A stretch of DNA of 64,000 nt from Nitrospina sp. (GTDB taxonomy: Bacteria > Nitrospinota > Nitrospinia > Nitrospinales > JACRGP01): assembly GCA_024648695.1 (NCBI GenBank), contig JACAVV010000014.1, positions 1 through 64,000 on the forward strand, given 5' to 3'. Below, in pieces: positions 9,032 to 17,434 of this stretch. A model generated the notes under the pieces. The model saw nothing but the letters and a program-made list of their open reading frames with translations, had not been told where the DNA came from and ran no database searches. How positions within the stretch are numbered: position 1 is the first letter of the stretch; each line of letters opens with the position of its first letter. A program made the translations under genes and the position numbers.

Positions 9032-9574
9032 CTATTTGGATCTTTCTATGATTTCTTCCACGGTTTGATTATTCATCAGGCCCTGAATTTTGGGGTCGGA
9101 TGCGATGGTCCCCAGATCTCCCTTGTTGATGGCCCGCATCAATTCTTTATCCTGCAGGATTTTTTGCATCGAAGGATCGGACTGGAGTTTTTCGAGAAGG
9201 CGGGCCGTTTCCGGGTCGCCTAGAATCTTCTGCTCCATTTGCTTTAAGGTATCTGAGCCAATTCCCAAATCTTTCAACGTAATGTTGTCGAAAGAGTCTT
9301 GTGAGGTTTGGCGTTGGGATCGGGATTTTGAGCGTGGAGCAAAATGAATCGACTGAATCTGGTCTTCGGAAATGAGGATGTCCCCCAGGGTTTTGGATTT
9401 TAAACGGTATTCCCCGTTGGCATAAGACAAAATTTCCCCTTTAATAACGCTCCCGTCTTTGAGTTCAAATTCTTTTAAAGTGCCCGCTCCGGCCCAGTCT
9501 CCTGCAGATAAACAAAGCATGAAAATGGTTGCACCGATTATGATTTTAAGACTTTGTAATGAAAAAACGAGCAC
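9032..9574 (-). CDS. Secreted protein with an STI1-like C-terminal domain
   Basis: A 180-residue protein. Start codon is GTG at 9574, with GGAG eight bases upstream. A signal peptide covers residues 1-30 (cleavage near AGAGT). Residues 32-78 form a small beta domain (ELKDGSVIKGEILSYANGEY), resembling an SH3/LSM-like secreted fold. Residues 110-175 repeat the pattern LLEKLQSDPSMQKIL / DPKIQGLM, which is like the STI1/DP domains of Hop and ubiquilin co-chaperones. The STI1 match is by pattern only. It probably acts in the envelope; partners are unknown. Confidence 0.6.
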   Translation of the reverse strand: MLVFSLQSLKIIIGATIFMLCLSAGDWAGAGTLKEFELKDGSVIKGEILSYANGEYRLKSKTLGDILISEDQIQSIHFAPRSKSRSQRQTSQDSFDNITLKDLGIGSDTLKQMEQKILGDPETARLLEKLQSDPSMQKILQDKELMRAINKGDLGTIASDPKIQGLMNNQTVEEIIERSK

Positions 9575-9698
9575 GCAGAAACTCCGTAGGTTTTTGGGAA
9601 AACAATTTTAACCTAAATGACAGTAAAGATAAACCCCAAGCCTGGGCAAGGGGTTTATCGTTCAGATTTAATAAACGAATGAATCTAATAGAATGCTT

Positions 9699-10523
9699 TT
9701 AACTCATGAGCAGAGGGTAATCCAGTGACAGGGTCAGGCATTTGTTTGCGCCTCCGGCCTTTAAAAACTCTGGCACCGGTTGAACATTCACCCCATAACC
9801 CAAATTTTCCAACTGTGATTTTAATTGTGGGCTGGCTTGATTCAATATGACTGAGTCTCCAATAAGAACCGCGTTGCAAGTGAAGTGTTGGGCATCTTCT
9901 TCAGAAACCACAATCCGGTCGTCTTCCGGAACCTCGTGTTCAATTTTCCGAACCGATTCCACATCAAAGGCTCCCGGATAATACATAACCTGACCCCTGG
10001 CTAAAGGACAAAAGCATGTATCCAGGTGGTAATACTTCGGATGGACCAAATGAAGGGAGATCACCTTGATCCCCAGAATTTTTTCCAGATGGCTATGTGA
10101 CTCCTGATCGGTTCTAAAACCATAACCTGCCCACAGCAGAGGTTTGCCGGGTTGAAAAAGGGCATCACCGGCACCCTCAAAGCAAAGCTTGCCGGGCAAT
10201 TCTTTTATTTTATAACCTCGCGAACGAAACCAGCTCTTAAAAAACGGTTCTTCCCGCTTGCGTTCCTCATGCCGGAACAAACTGGGAATAAAAGTTTTTT
10301 CGTAAAAGAGTCCGGCATTAGCCGTAAACACCAGATCTGGTACATGAGGTTGCGGTGTCAACAACTCTACATTCGCTACTTTTTGAATCAATTGGTAGAA
10401 CGATTTCCACTGATGATGCGCGCGGTCCGGATCCACTTGCCCCATCTGATTTTGCATCCAGGGATTGATAACATACTGCACTCCAAAATACTCGGGAGTA
10501 CACATTAACAGGCTTGAATTCAT
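9699..10523 (-). CDS. Amidinotransferase-fold arginine hydrolase (ArgZ/AgrE N-domain-like)
   Basis: The protein is 274 residues from the ATG at 10523; an upstream in-frame extension has no supporting start. It belongs to the pentein superfamily, whose members hydrolyse guanidino groups. VPDLVFTANAGLF, FEGAGDAL, YYHLDTCFCPL (catalytic histidine) and GGANKCLTLSL (nucleophilic cysteine) are all present. The closest pattern I recall is the N-terminal domain of cyanobacterial ArgZ/AgrE, which converts arginine to ornithine, CO2 and ammonia. Here the C-terminal ornithine cyclodeaminase domain is absent. Dimethylarginine hydrolase is the alternative. The gene stands alone between two terminator-like regions. 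Confidence 0.8.
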   Translation of the reverse strand: MNSSLLMCTPEYFGVQYVINPWMQNQMGQVDPDRAHHQWKSFYQLIQKVANVELLTPQPHVPDLVFTANAGLFYEKTFIPSLFRHEERKREEPFFKSWFRSRGYKIKELPGKLCFEGAGDALFQPGKPLLWAGYGFRTDQESHSHLEKILGIKVISLHLVHPKYYHLDTCFCPLARGQVMYYPGAFDVESVRKIEHEVPEDDRIVVSEEDAQHFTCNAVLIGDSVILNQASPQLKSQLENLGYGVNVQPVPEFLKAGGANKCLTLSLDYPLLMS

Positions 10524-10605
10524 ATACGCCTCCCAATAATCGGTTTTTATTATTAGATGTGCGCATACGAAGGGAAGGTTCCATCTCGGAAGAAAAATGA
10601 ATCGC

Positions 10606-10658
10606 AAAAAAAAAAGAGGGTAAAAGGTTGACCTCGGAGAACAGCCAACCTTTTACCC
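10606..10658 (-). terminator. Strong terminator downstream of the glnD-TPR operon
   Basis: A 13-bp perfect stem (10618-10630 with 10646-10658, arms GGGTAAAAGGTTG/CAACCTTTTACCC) followed on the minus strand by a run of ten U residues (A-run 10606-10615). It separates the TPR gene from the arginine hydrolase. Confidence 0.9.
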
Positions 10659-10788
10659 CCTAAGAGGAGGAGAAAAGTCTGACTCCAATATAACTCTCGT
10701 AGATTAACCTTAAATTAAAAACAGATTAAAAATTTTTAATTTTGAGGCTGTTTGGTAAGCCTTTTAATAACAAGTATTTATGGGCGGG

Positions 10789-11457
10789 TTAAGGTTCCAG
10801 AAGGGTTTTAATATAGGTGTCACGGACCATTTTAAGGTTGTTTGATAACCAAAGGTCGGAAAAATGGGGTGGATATCCGGCAAAATGCTTGATTTGAGCA
10901 ATCATTAAAGTGGCATCGCGGTGCCAGGGAATATTTCTTTGCTTCTTAAACAATTTTCTAACTTCGTAGAGTTTCTTTTTCGCCGATTCCGAGTCGCCAC
11001 TGCCAAACAGGCATAAAGCCAGGCCCATATAACTCAAACCTTGCTCCGGGTTCACCTCAATGGCTTTGGAATAATGAACAGTGGCTTCCTTATAATTTTT
11101 GGTACCGCTCAATATAGTTGCCAAGTTGAAAGCGGCATGAAAATTTTCAGGAAAAGCTTTCACCAGGTCCTTAGCCCAGGCTTGGGCATTCTCAAAATCG
11201 ACCAGATTGAAATAAGCCAGAGACAGTTTGATTTGTGCATAAATTCGCTGTGGCTGGCTTAAATTGGTTTTTAAAGCTTCTTGCCAGGCCACGACTGCTT
11301 CATTGTAAAACTCCTCGCCATCGAGCTTTTGCGCTTTGGCCAAAGGATTTATTTCGGTATCTGCCCAAACAGGCGAACTTAAGGGGAGGGCGAAAATCAG
11401 TAAAAGTGCCATTCTTAGTGGAATGGAAAGGTATGGAGTTTTATTTTTGTTCAACAA
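10789..11457 (-). CDS. Secreted TPR-repeat protein
   Basis: A 222-residue protein with an N-terminal signal peptide (hydrophobic stretch ending SSPVWADTE) and about four TPR motifs: residues 42-60, 72-92, 106-126 (AAFNLATILSGTKNYKEA) and 140-160 (GLSYMGLALCLFGSGDSES). It overlaps the 3' end of glnD by 17 bases if the TTG at 11457 is the start. The alternative ATG at 11412 would lose the positively charged N-region, so the TTG is preferred. TPR proteins of this kind are scaffold proteins in the periplasm; no partner is indicated. Confidence 0.7.
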   Translation of the reverse strand: MLNKNKTPYLSIPLRMALLLIFALPLSSPVWADTEINPLAKAQKLDGEEFYNEAVVAWQEALKTNLSQPQRIYAQIKLSLAYFNLVDFENAQAWAKDLVKAFPENFHAAFNLATILSGTKNYKEATVHYSKAIEVNPEQGLSYMGLALCLFGSGDSESAKKKLYEVRKLFKKQRNIPWHRDATLMIAQIKHFAGYPPHFSDLWLSNNLKMVRDTYIKTLLEP

Positions 11458-14230
11458 AGTCTGTTTCCTGATTTAATGGAATGTGTTCTGCCGTCTTTTC
11501 CGGAACAGGTTCTGAAGTGGGTGTAATCGTCGGTTCCTTTTGTTCAGGATAGATCGGATCTTTATGAGTCAGCAATCCCAGCACTTGTTTCATATTATCC
11601 TTGAATCGCTTTTCATTTTCGAAAATTTTTTCCACATCAATTTGACGCAAATAAAAAACATTGGATGTGGTTTCATGTTGAGTGTGCAAAACGGCCCGTT
11701 GCACTTTCAAGCCCATGTCGGAAAACACCTTCGATTCCATCATGAAGGTTCCCAGAATATCCGGTGTCTCCAGCTTGACTGCCCGGCCAATGATTTTTAC
11801 TTTCAAATTTAAACTGCGACCGGGGTTGTTTTCCGCTTGTGCGGGGAGGATTTTGCCTCCGAACACCTTGGCCAGTGGGTCGCTATTAACAAACACGCGT
11901 TTCATATCTTCCTTGACCTGCTTTTGCAGATAAAAGAAGTTTGAGAAATCGATGGGTTGTCCTTTGGATGTGAGTATCCTGAACGTATCAAACACATTGC
12001 CATCGCGAGTGTGGATATTGGCGTCCACGATATTGATCTGGTTGAATGCCAATATTGCCGCGATTTTGTATACAATGCCCGGTTGGTTTCGAGTGCATAA
12101 AATCAGGTCGGAAGGCTCACCGGACTTAAACAGCATTTCCGCGACGAACTGATCTTTGGATTTTATAAACTCGTTATAAACTTCCAGTTGAATCTGCAAG
12201 TCGCGCGGCAGGCGGATCATCTCCAGAAACTCATGCTTGATGCGTTTGGATACTGTGGCCCGTCTCTTATGATGAATGGTGTTCTGGTAAAACAGTTTCA
12301 ATTGCTGAATCTGGCTCGTCGACATCTTGATTTTTGTGCCGCCCCGATCTGCATAGGTGAGCAGGATGAGCATTTTCAGGCGCTCTTTGTCGTGGTGAAC
12401 CAAATCCCATATTAATTCATAGGTTTCATCTTCGTCCGGATCCAGTTGCATCAAATCCCACATCATCAAATGTTTTTCCACCAGGTGGGCGACGTCATGA
12501 ATCCTTCGGTGTTTGAAGCCAAGGTTTTCAAGGATACCCGGAATCATGCGCGAGCCCACAAGCTCTTCATTTTCATCCGGTTTTTTGGCGCCTTTGCCAA
12601 TGTCATGTAACAGGACAGACAACTTCAAGGTTATCTTGTCCCGGACCGACTGATAGAGTTCTACCAGAAAGGGGTCTGCTCCCGGATCAAGAGTGAGTTT
12701 GTTGAGTTCCTCCATAGCGATCAGAATATGCACGTCTGTCGGAAACTGGTGAATATAAATATCCTGCAACAAGCCGCACAGTTTCTGGAACTCGGGAATA
12801 TAGTAGTTGGCGAGCAACCCGAACTCGTGAAGTAATCTCAAAGCCCGGCCATAAAACTTGCCCTTGAGGATCTGCTCGAAGTAAATTTGAACTTCCCGCT
12901 TTTTGTATTCGTCAATGAAAATGGGCGTGACCTGATCGACATTTTTTTCGATAGCGCGAATGACCGGATAAGACAAGTAACAACCCTTGTCTGCAACCCA
13001 GGTGAAGATTTTGAACATCCACTCCGGCTTTTTGCCCAGCAATTCGTCGGGATCGCTATGGCAAATGATCTGGTTGTCGGCATTGATGCCGAACAATTCT
13101 GAAAGTGTTTTAACCGACTTATTATTATGAGCTAGGCTTTCCCAGAACAGGTTTCGGCTATACCGTTTGAGTGGGTACACCGCGTTGTAAAAATACTCCT
13201 TGTAAAATGCCTTGATCTCAAAGCCCATCGATTGGGAAATTTTTTCACGCACCTCGTAAGTTAAAGCGTCGCGCTGGGTTCCCCGCTGGTGGCAATGCAG
13301 AATCAAGCGCACTCGCGAGAGAAAGTTCAACGAGGTCTGCATATTCTTGAATGCCGGCCCGCTGATTTTTCCCTTATTGTATAGCTCCAACAGCAATTCG
13401 AACTGGTTGTCGCTTTGTAGGGAATGACGCAGTTTTGCCAATGCCAATGCCCAATAAAGGCGTCTCAACTCTTCTTTAACATTTGGCTCCTGCTGGAACA
13501 CGGTGTTTTGAACATCGTAATAATGACGGTGACCCGAACAATAATCGAGAATCTCTTCTTTGCGAAACAGGCTTACGGTCTTAACCGCACTTGTGAATTC
13601 GTTATAAACCACCAGATCTCCCGCCACGAACCGGTGATACAACATGGAATAGAAGGTCGCGATCGGGAGCAATTCCAGTTCCTTGTCGTTTACCTCCAAC
13701 TCCGTGTAATTGCAACTGGCTGAGGTGAGGAACAAATCCTGGAACACGAACAGGTAATTAAAATGGCGGGTGACCGATTTCAAACACTCTTGCAAAGCTT
13801 CGTCGGGCGAGGGTTTGGAGATCACCTGAATATCGATATCCGACCAAAAATACGTCTCTTCGCGGCAGTAACTTTTTCGTGCGGCGATGGCAATGGGAAT
13901 ATCCTGTATTCTGTATTGAGTGTTATGCGTGCGATTGAAATACCATATAGCGGAGTTCAGACTGGTCTCAATGACCTGATCCACCAATCGGGTTTGCTTT
14001 AATAAAATGTAATGGCAATTTTCAGAGGTGTGTAGCTCCGCCTTGAGCTTTTCGATATGAGATTCAAGGACGGGAAGGATCAGGTTTTTAAACCGGAGGT
14101 AAAACCGTTGAGGGTCTGCGAGGCAATCATCATCGAAACTGTTAGGTTGAACGGCAACGTGAATACTATCTTTCAGTTCCTGAACAAACTTGTCCGCCTG
14201 TGTCCTGTTCCACTGGTAGATATCACTCAT
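11441..14230 (-). CDS. glnD: GlnD: PII uridylyltransferase / uridylyl-removing enzyme
   Basis: A 929-residue bifunctional regulator that modifies and de-modifies the nitrogen regulator PII according to glutamine level. It has an N-terminal nucleotidyltransferase domain (about 90-250), the GlnD linker, an HD phosphohydrolase domain (KLSVLLHDIGKGAKKPDE near residue 540), and two C-terminal ACT domains (near 690-770 and 800-870) that sense glutamine. The transferase motif is unusual: where GlnD normally reads GGYGR before SDIDL, this protein reads RKSYCR before the conserved SDIDI. The acidic residues are intact but the glycine is not. No PII gene is in the window. Confidence 0.88.
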   Translation of the reverse strand: MSDIYQWNRTQADKFVQELKDSIHVAVQPNSFDDDCLADPQRFYLRFKNLILPVLESHIEKLKAELHTSENCHYILLKQTRLVDQVIETSLNSAIWYFNRTHNTQYRIQDIPIAIAARKSYCREETYFWSDIDIQVISKPSPDEALQECLKSVTRHFNYLFVFQDLFLTSASCNYTELEVNDKELELLPIATFYSMLYHRFVAGDLVVYNEFTSAVKTVSLFRKEEILDYCSGHRHYYDVQNTVFQQEPNVKEELRRLYWALALAKLRHSLQSDNQFELLLELYNKGKISGPAFKNMQTSLNFLSRVRLILHCHQRGTQRDALTYEVREKISQSMGFEIKAFYKEYFYNAVYPLKRYSRNLFWESLAHNNKSVKTLSELFGINADNQIICHSDPDELLGKKPEWMFKIFTWVADKGCYLSYPVIRAIEKNVDQVTPIFIDEYKKREVQIYFEQILKGKFYGRALRLLHEFGLLANYYIPEFQKLCGLLQDIYIHQFPTDVHILIAMEELNKLTLDPGADPFLVELYQSVRDKITLKLSVLLHDIGKGAKKPDENEELVGSRMIPGILENLGFKHRRIHDVAHLVEKHLMMWDLMQLDPDEDETYELIWDLVHHDKERLKMLILLTYADRGGTKIKMSTSQIQQLKLFYQNTIHHKRRATVSKRIKHEFLEMIRLPRDLQIQLEVYNEFIKSKDQFVAEMLFKSGEPSDLILCTRNQPGIVYKIAAILAFNQINIVDANIHTRDGNVFDTFRILTSKGQPIDFSNFFYLQKQVKEDMKRVFVNSDPLAKVFGGKILPAQAENNPGRSLNLKVKIIGRAVKLETPDILGTFMMESKVFSDMGLKVQRAVLHTQHETTSNVFYLRQIDVEKIFENEKRFKDNMKQVLGLLTHKDPIYPEQKEPTITPTSEPVPEKTAEHIPLNQETDFVEQK

Positions 14231-14712
14231 TCCGGACCGGCCATCCCTTCCAAAACGAACCCCCTAAAAACAAATATTAATCTGAGGAAAAAATTGGTTA
14301 TTTACCATGATAATCCCATCGTGGCATGGATTCAATAACTTCCGGAAAAATAAGTCAATTTTTCGAAAAACAAGGGAGTTTTCAAGTATTCACAGTTTTC
14401 CAATTGCGGTGAACTTTTAATAATGGACCGGGCAATGTGAATAATTGTTGCGAAAATTTCCAAATAATAGCCTTTTTGATGATCTTCTCTATTCTAGTTT
14501 CGAGGGCTCTGTTAAGGGTATCGAAAAATAGCCCGACCATTATTTTTTTTAAACTTACGTGAAAGGTTAGCCTTTACCAAGTGATTCGTTCTTTTTCCAC
14601 AAGCTCTTTTAAATCAATAAAATATTTAATGTGCTGATTTCAAAGTTTTTGGTTTGTGGACCAAAAACCGTCGAAAGAGCCTGAATTCAGGCCCACAAAA
14701 AATAGAAAATAT
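14231..14712. other. Intergenic region with two hairpins
   Basis: AT-rich DNA between the divergent glnD gene and the Fur-type promoter, with no coding signal. A 9-bp hairpin (GTTTTTGGT at 14645-14653 with ACCAAAAAC at 14660-14668) and a perfect 14-base palindrome (GCCTGAATTCAGGC, 14679-14692) lie just upstream of the promoter. Either may be a regulator site. Confidence 0.5.
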
Positions 14713-14741
14713 TTGACAACTGCTTAGCAATTTTTTATTAT
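14713..14741 (+). promoter_or_regulatory. Near-consensus sigma-70 promoter
   Basis: A perfect -35 hexamer TTGACA (14713-14718) and a -10 hexamer TATTAT (14736-14741) are separated by the ideal 17 bases. A start near 14748 is expected. It is the clearest promoter seen in the window. Confidence 0.8.
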
Positions 14742-14758
14742 TAATGAGAATCATTTTC
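14740..14758 (+). promoter_or_regulatory. Fur box overlapping the -10 and transcription start
   Basis: The 19-base site ATTAATGAGAATCATTTTC matches the classical Fur consensus GATAATGATAATCATTATC at 15 of 19 positions. Its position over the end of the -10 and the start site would block RNA polymerase, so repression by iron-bound Fur is expected. The regulator itself is not in the window. Confidence 0.75.
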
Positions 14759-14839
14759 AAAATTAAATTTTTATACTAAATTTACTCAAGAGGCTCCAGA
14801 AGCCCGGTTTCCAGTATGAGGACTGGTCCGGGCTTTTTT
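14748..14839 (+). ncRNA. Candidate Fur-repressed small RNA or attenuated leader
   Basis: From the predicted start near 14748 to the U-run at 14834-14839 the transcript is about 92 nt. It has an unstructured AU-rich 5' half (to about 14785), a stretch CAAGAGGCTCCAGAAG, and a 3' terminator hairpin. Promoter, Fur box, length and terminator match the architecture of the RyhB/PrrF iron-sparing small RNAs, though no sequence similarity to them is claimed. The alternative is a leader that attenuates the downstream Com-like and peroxidase genes. Confidence 0.5.
14801..14839 (+). terminator. Rho-independent terminator just before the Com-like gene
   Basis: Outer stem AGCCCGG (14801-14807) with CCGGGCT (14828-14834), inner stem CCAG (14811-14814) with CTGG (14823-14826), then six T residues. 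It lies 7 bases before the ATG at 14846, so it either ends a short RNA or attenuates the downstream operon. Confidence 0.8.
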
Positions 14840-14845
14840 CGTATC

Positions 14846-15061
14846 ATGATCAAATTTATGCCACTTAGTCACGAACTTCGTTGTATTTCCTGCCATCGTC
14901 TTCTAATGAAAGGCGAGGTTCGATCCATCCAAATTAAATGCCCTAAATGCAGTACACTTCAATATTTTTTCCGGGGTGAAAAATCGGGTTTAGCGGCCCC
15001 TGGAAGTTCCCACTCCAGCACAGTTAAAAGAAAATCAAGGAGGTATAATGATGAAGATTAA
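14846..15061 (+). CDS. Com-like small zinc-finger protein (Mu Com family)
   Basis: A 71-residue protein with two CxxC knuckles: C13/C16 in LRCISCHRLL and C32/C35 in IKCPKCSTLQY. Spacing and flanks match phage Mu Com, a zinc-finger protein that binds mRNA and activates translation of the overlapping mom gene. The stop codon overlaps the start of the di-haem peroxidase gene by 14 bases, which parallels the com-mom overlap and hints that translation is coupled. An in-frame ATG at 14816 sits inside the terminator hairpin, so 14846 is preferred, although no good RBS is seen there. The C-terminal part is basic (VKRKSRR). Confidence 0.65.
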   Translation: MIKFMPLSHELRCISCHRLLMKGEVRSIQIKCPKCSTLQYFFRGEKSGLAAPGSSHSSTVKRKSRRYNDED

Positions 15062-16766
15062 TCCAGGCAAATTATTAAGAGTCGCTTTTTTCCTGGGATT
15101 GTCAGGTTTCGTTTTTCTGCCTTTGGTGGTGCACGCCGAAGAGGAGGCCGATCCTGCGGAAATCGCAATTGGAGAGCGTCTGTTTCTGGAAACCCGGTTC
15201 GCACAGTTCTTTTTCGCAAATTCCGGGGGAGATTCCAATGCTACGTTGGCTCAGGGAGACCCGGTGATGGATACCACCGAGACTCCCGATGGCACCCTTC
15301 CTGGTCCTTTTGCGGGTCAATCGATGAATTGTAGCGCCTGTCACCTGGTCGACGCCCAGTTGGAAACACCCGGCGGCGGTATGCGTAGCTATGCCGATTT
15401 TGCCCGCAGAAGCCCGGTTCCGGACCGCGTGGAGGACGATCTCACTCACGCTCCACGCAATTCACCTTCTCTGGTGAACGCCTCGCTCCCTCGGAAGGGT
15501 GGATTGCTTGTACATTTCGATGCCGAATTCGGAACGATGGAGGATTTGGTCAAGGGCACTCTGAGCGGACGCAACTACGGCTGGTTGGCAAGTGAGCAGG
15601 CAATGGCATTCAGTCATGTGGTCCATATTATAAAAAATGACAACGGTACGGGTGATCTGGCCCAGGAGTTTGGTGGCGCCTATTCCGAGGTATTGAAAGG
15701 AAATACCGATCCCGAATTTATCCTGCCGAAAGAGTTTCAAATCGATGTCGACACAGCCACCGATGACGAGATTGTGGACGCTGTGGCAAAAATTTTGTCA
15801 GCTTACGTTCTGGATCTGATGTTTGGCAAGGATGAAAATGACGAGTTCAATCTCTCGCCTTACGATGTGTTCCTTCAAAAGAACGGTCTCGACCGAAAAC
15901 CCTGGGAAGACGAATCCAACCTGGAATACAGTCGACGCCTGTTACAGGATTTGGCAGGTTTGACGGAGCCTCAATATGTTACGGATGGTGTTGATGGAGA
16001 ATTCCAGTTTCACGACCAGGATTTTGCGTTTGGACCCGATGAGTTGGAAGGTTTGAAAATTTTTCTGAACGAACCGGACAGCGGTTTGGAGGAACCCCAG
16101 GGGGTTGGAAATTGTGTCTCTTGCCACGCGGCTCCCACGTTCACGGATTTCTCTTTTCACAATACCGGGGCAACGCAAAAGGAATACGATTTAATCCATG
16201 GCGACGGTAAATTCAGGCGATTAAGGATCCCCGGCTGGAATCAGAGAAACCACAATCCGGATGTTTATCTTCCCGCAACTCCCTTGCATCCTAACGGCAA
16301 TGGGAGGTTTCGAAGCATCCCGACCGTAGCGAATAAGGATCTCACTGATTTAGGTTTGTGGAACATTTTCGCAAATTACGACGTGCCTATTCCACAAAGC
16401 AAAATCTGGAATAATATTTGTGAGCAACAGGTTAATAGGGAGGTAACGGCATTTGACCTGTTGAATGAACGGCCCTTTTTGCATGAGGTTTTAAAAGAGT
16501 GCAACGGACATATTTTGCTTCCCAAAACCATCGCTCTGTTTAAAACCCCAGGGTTGCGTGACCTCGGCCACTCCAATCCCTACATGCATAACGGACAAGA
16601 AGACACGCTTGAAGATGTGATCAATTTTTACATTCTGGTTTCAAATAAAGCCCGCGCCGGTATATTGCGTAACGGGGCCTCGCAATTGGTAGATATTGTC
16701 ATAGGTAATTCAGATGTTGCTCCCCTCACCAAGTTCATCAAGTCACTCAACGAGGATTATGAATAG
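15048..16766 (+). CDS. Di-haem cytochrome c peroxidase, MauG/CcpA-like
   Basis: A 572-residue periplasmic protein with a signal peptide (residues 1-30, ending VVHAEEE). It carries two c-type haem sites: CSACH at 95-99 and CVSCH at 356-360. The C-terminal motif FKTPGLRDLGHSNPYMHNGQ is diagnostic of the di-haem peroxidase family, which reduces hydrogen peroxide or oxidises protein side chains using cytochrome electrons. At 572 residues it is much longer than CcpA (about 340), as some MauG relatives are, so the substrate is open. Strong RBS AAGGAGG (15037-15043). It is probably in one transcript with the Com-like gene behind the Fur-box promoter. Confidence 0.85.
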   Translation: MMKINPGKLLRVAFFLGLSGFVFLPLVVHAEEEADPAEIAIGERLFLETRFAQFFFANSGGDSNATLAQGDPVMDTTETPDGTLPGPFAGQSMNCSACHLVDAQLETPGGGMRSYADFARRSPVPDRVEDDLTHAPRNSPSLVNASLPRKGGLLVHFDAEFGTMEDLVKGTLSGRNYGWLASEQAMAFSHVVHIIKNDNGTGDLAQEFGGAYSEVLKGNTDPEFILPKEFQIDVDTATDDEIVDAVAKILSAYVLDLMFGKDENDEFNLSPYDVFLQKNGLDRKPWEDESNLEYSRRLLQDLAGLTEPQYVTDGVDGEFQFHDQDFAFGPDELEGLKIFLNEPDSGLEEPQGVGNCVSCHAAPTFTDFSFHNTGATQKEYDLIHGDGKFRRLRIPGWNQRNHNPDVYLPATPLHPNGNGRFRSIPTVANKDLTDLGLWNIFANYDVPIPQSKIWNNICEQQVNREVTAFDLLNERPFLHEVLKECNGHILLPKTIALFKTPGLRDLGHSNPYMHNGQEDTLEDVINFYILVSNKARAGILRNGASQLVDIVIGNSDVAPLTKFIKSLNEDYE

Positions 16767-17054
16767 TTGTTGAAAGAGGCTTTCCTCCCCTAATTGGCTG
16801 GTCGGAAGGAGATATTCTTTTCTCCTCCCCCAGTCAAGCCTCAAATCGTTCCGCCTTTCTTTCCTGCCAGTTTTAGCCTACGAACAATGCAAGATCCAGA
16901 GTATGGTTCATCATGTATTTGACTGCGGTATTGAATAAAAACTTTGGTTTAACCCAGAAATAGATAAGAATATCCTGCCAGAATTAATCGGGAATCAAAA
17001 ATTCGTGATCCCCTGATATACTTGCTTTTCAGACGGTTGCTTGTCATGGCGCAT
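16767..17054. other. Intergenic region after the peroxidase
   Basis: About 290 bases without a gene. A weak hairpin (GGAGA/TCTCC around 16806-16828) followed by pyrimidine-rich DNA may end the peroxidase transcript. Nothing else is seen. Confidence 0.35.
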
Positions 17055-17300
17055 CTAACAATTTGTGCTAAGGCATTTTAGCCTTTTCTGGTATTTAAAA
17101 AAATGATCGATTTCATTATAGTCATTGGGTATAATTTCCAATCCACTAGACCCAAATGTCACCAATATTAGAACCTGCCCAAATTTAAAAGGTCTTCCTT
17201 GTCTCACCAAACTGTTCAGTTCGGGGAAACCTGGGAATAGGGAAAAGCCCTGTTTTTGCAAACTACTGCTTTTCTTAAATTCCTCCTGGCTATTTGATTG
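17055..17300 (-). pseudogene. Possible gene remnant, about 80 codons
   Basis: An open frame on the minus strand begins after a TAA at 17301 and runs 81 codons to a stop at 17055. It has no ATG. The composition is protein-like: it starts SQEEFKKSSSLQKQGFS and contains FKFGQVLILVTFGSSG and EIIPNDYNEIDHFFKYQKR. It may begin at the TTG at 17261 or be a truncated 3' part of a lost gene. No family is recognised. Confidence 0.3.
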
Positions 17301-17434
17301 TTAAAGATCAGTTTCTTCGAGTTGATTGGATCAGACAGATTGAAAACGTCTCTTTAAGAAGTTTTATCTCCGAAATATCAAACTTTTTCAGTTTGAAAAG
17401 GCGTAGACCATTTAGAGTTTTTTGAAAAAATAAA

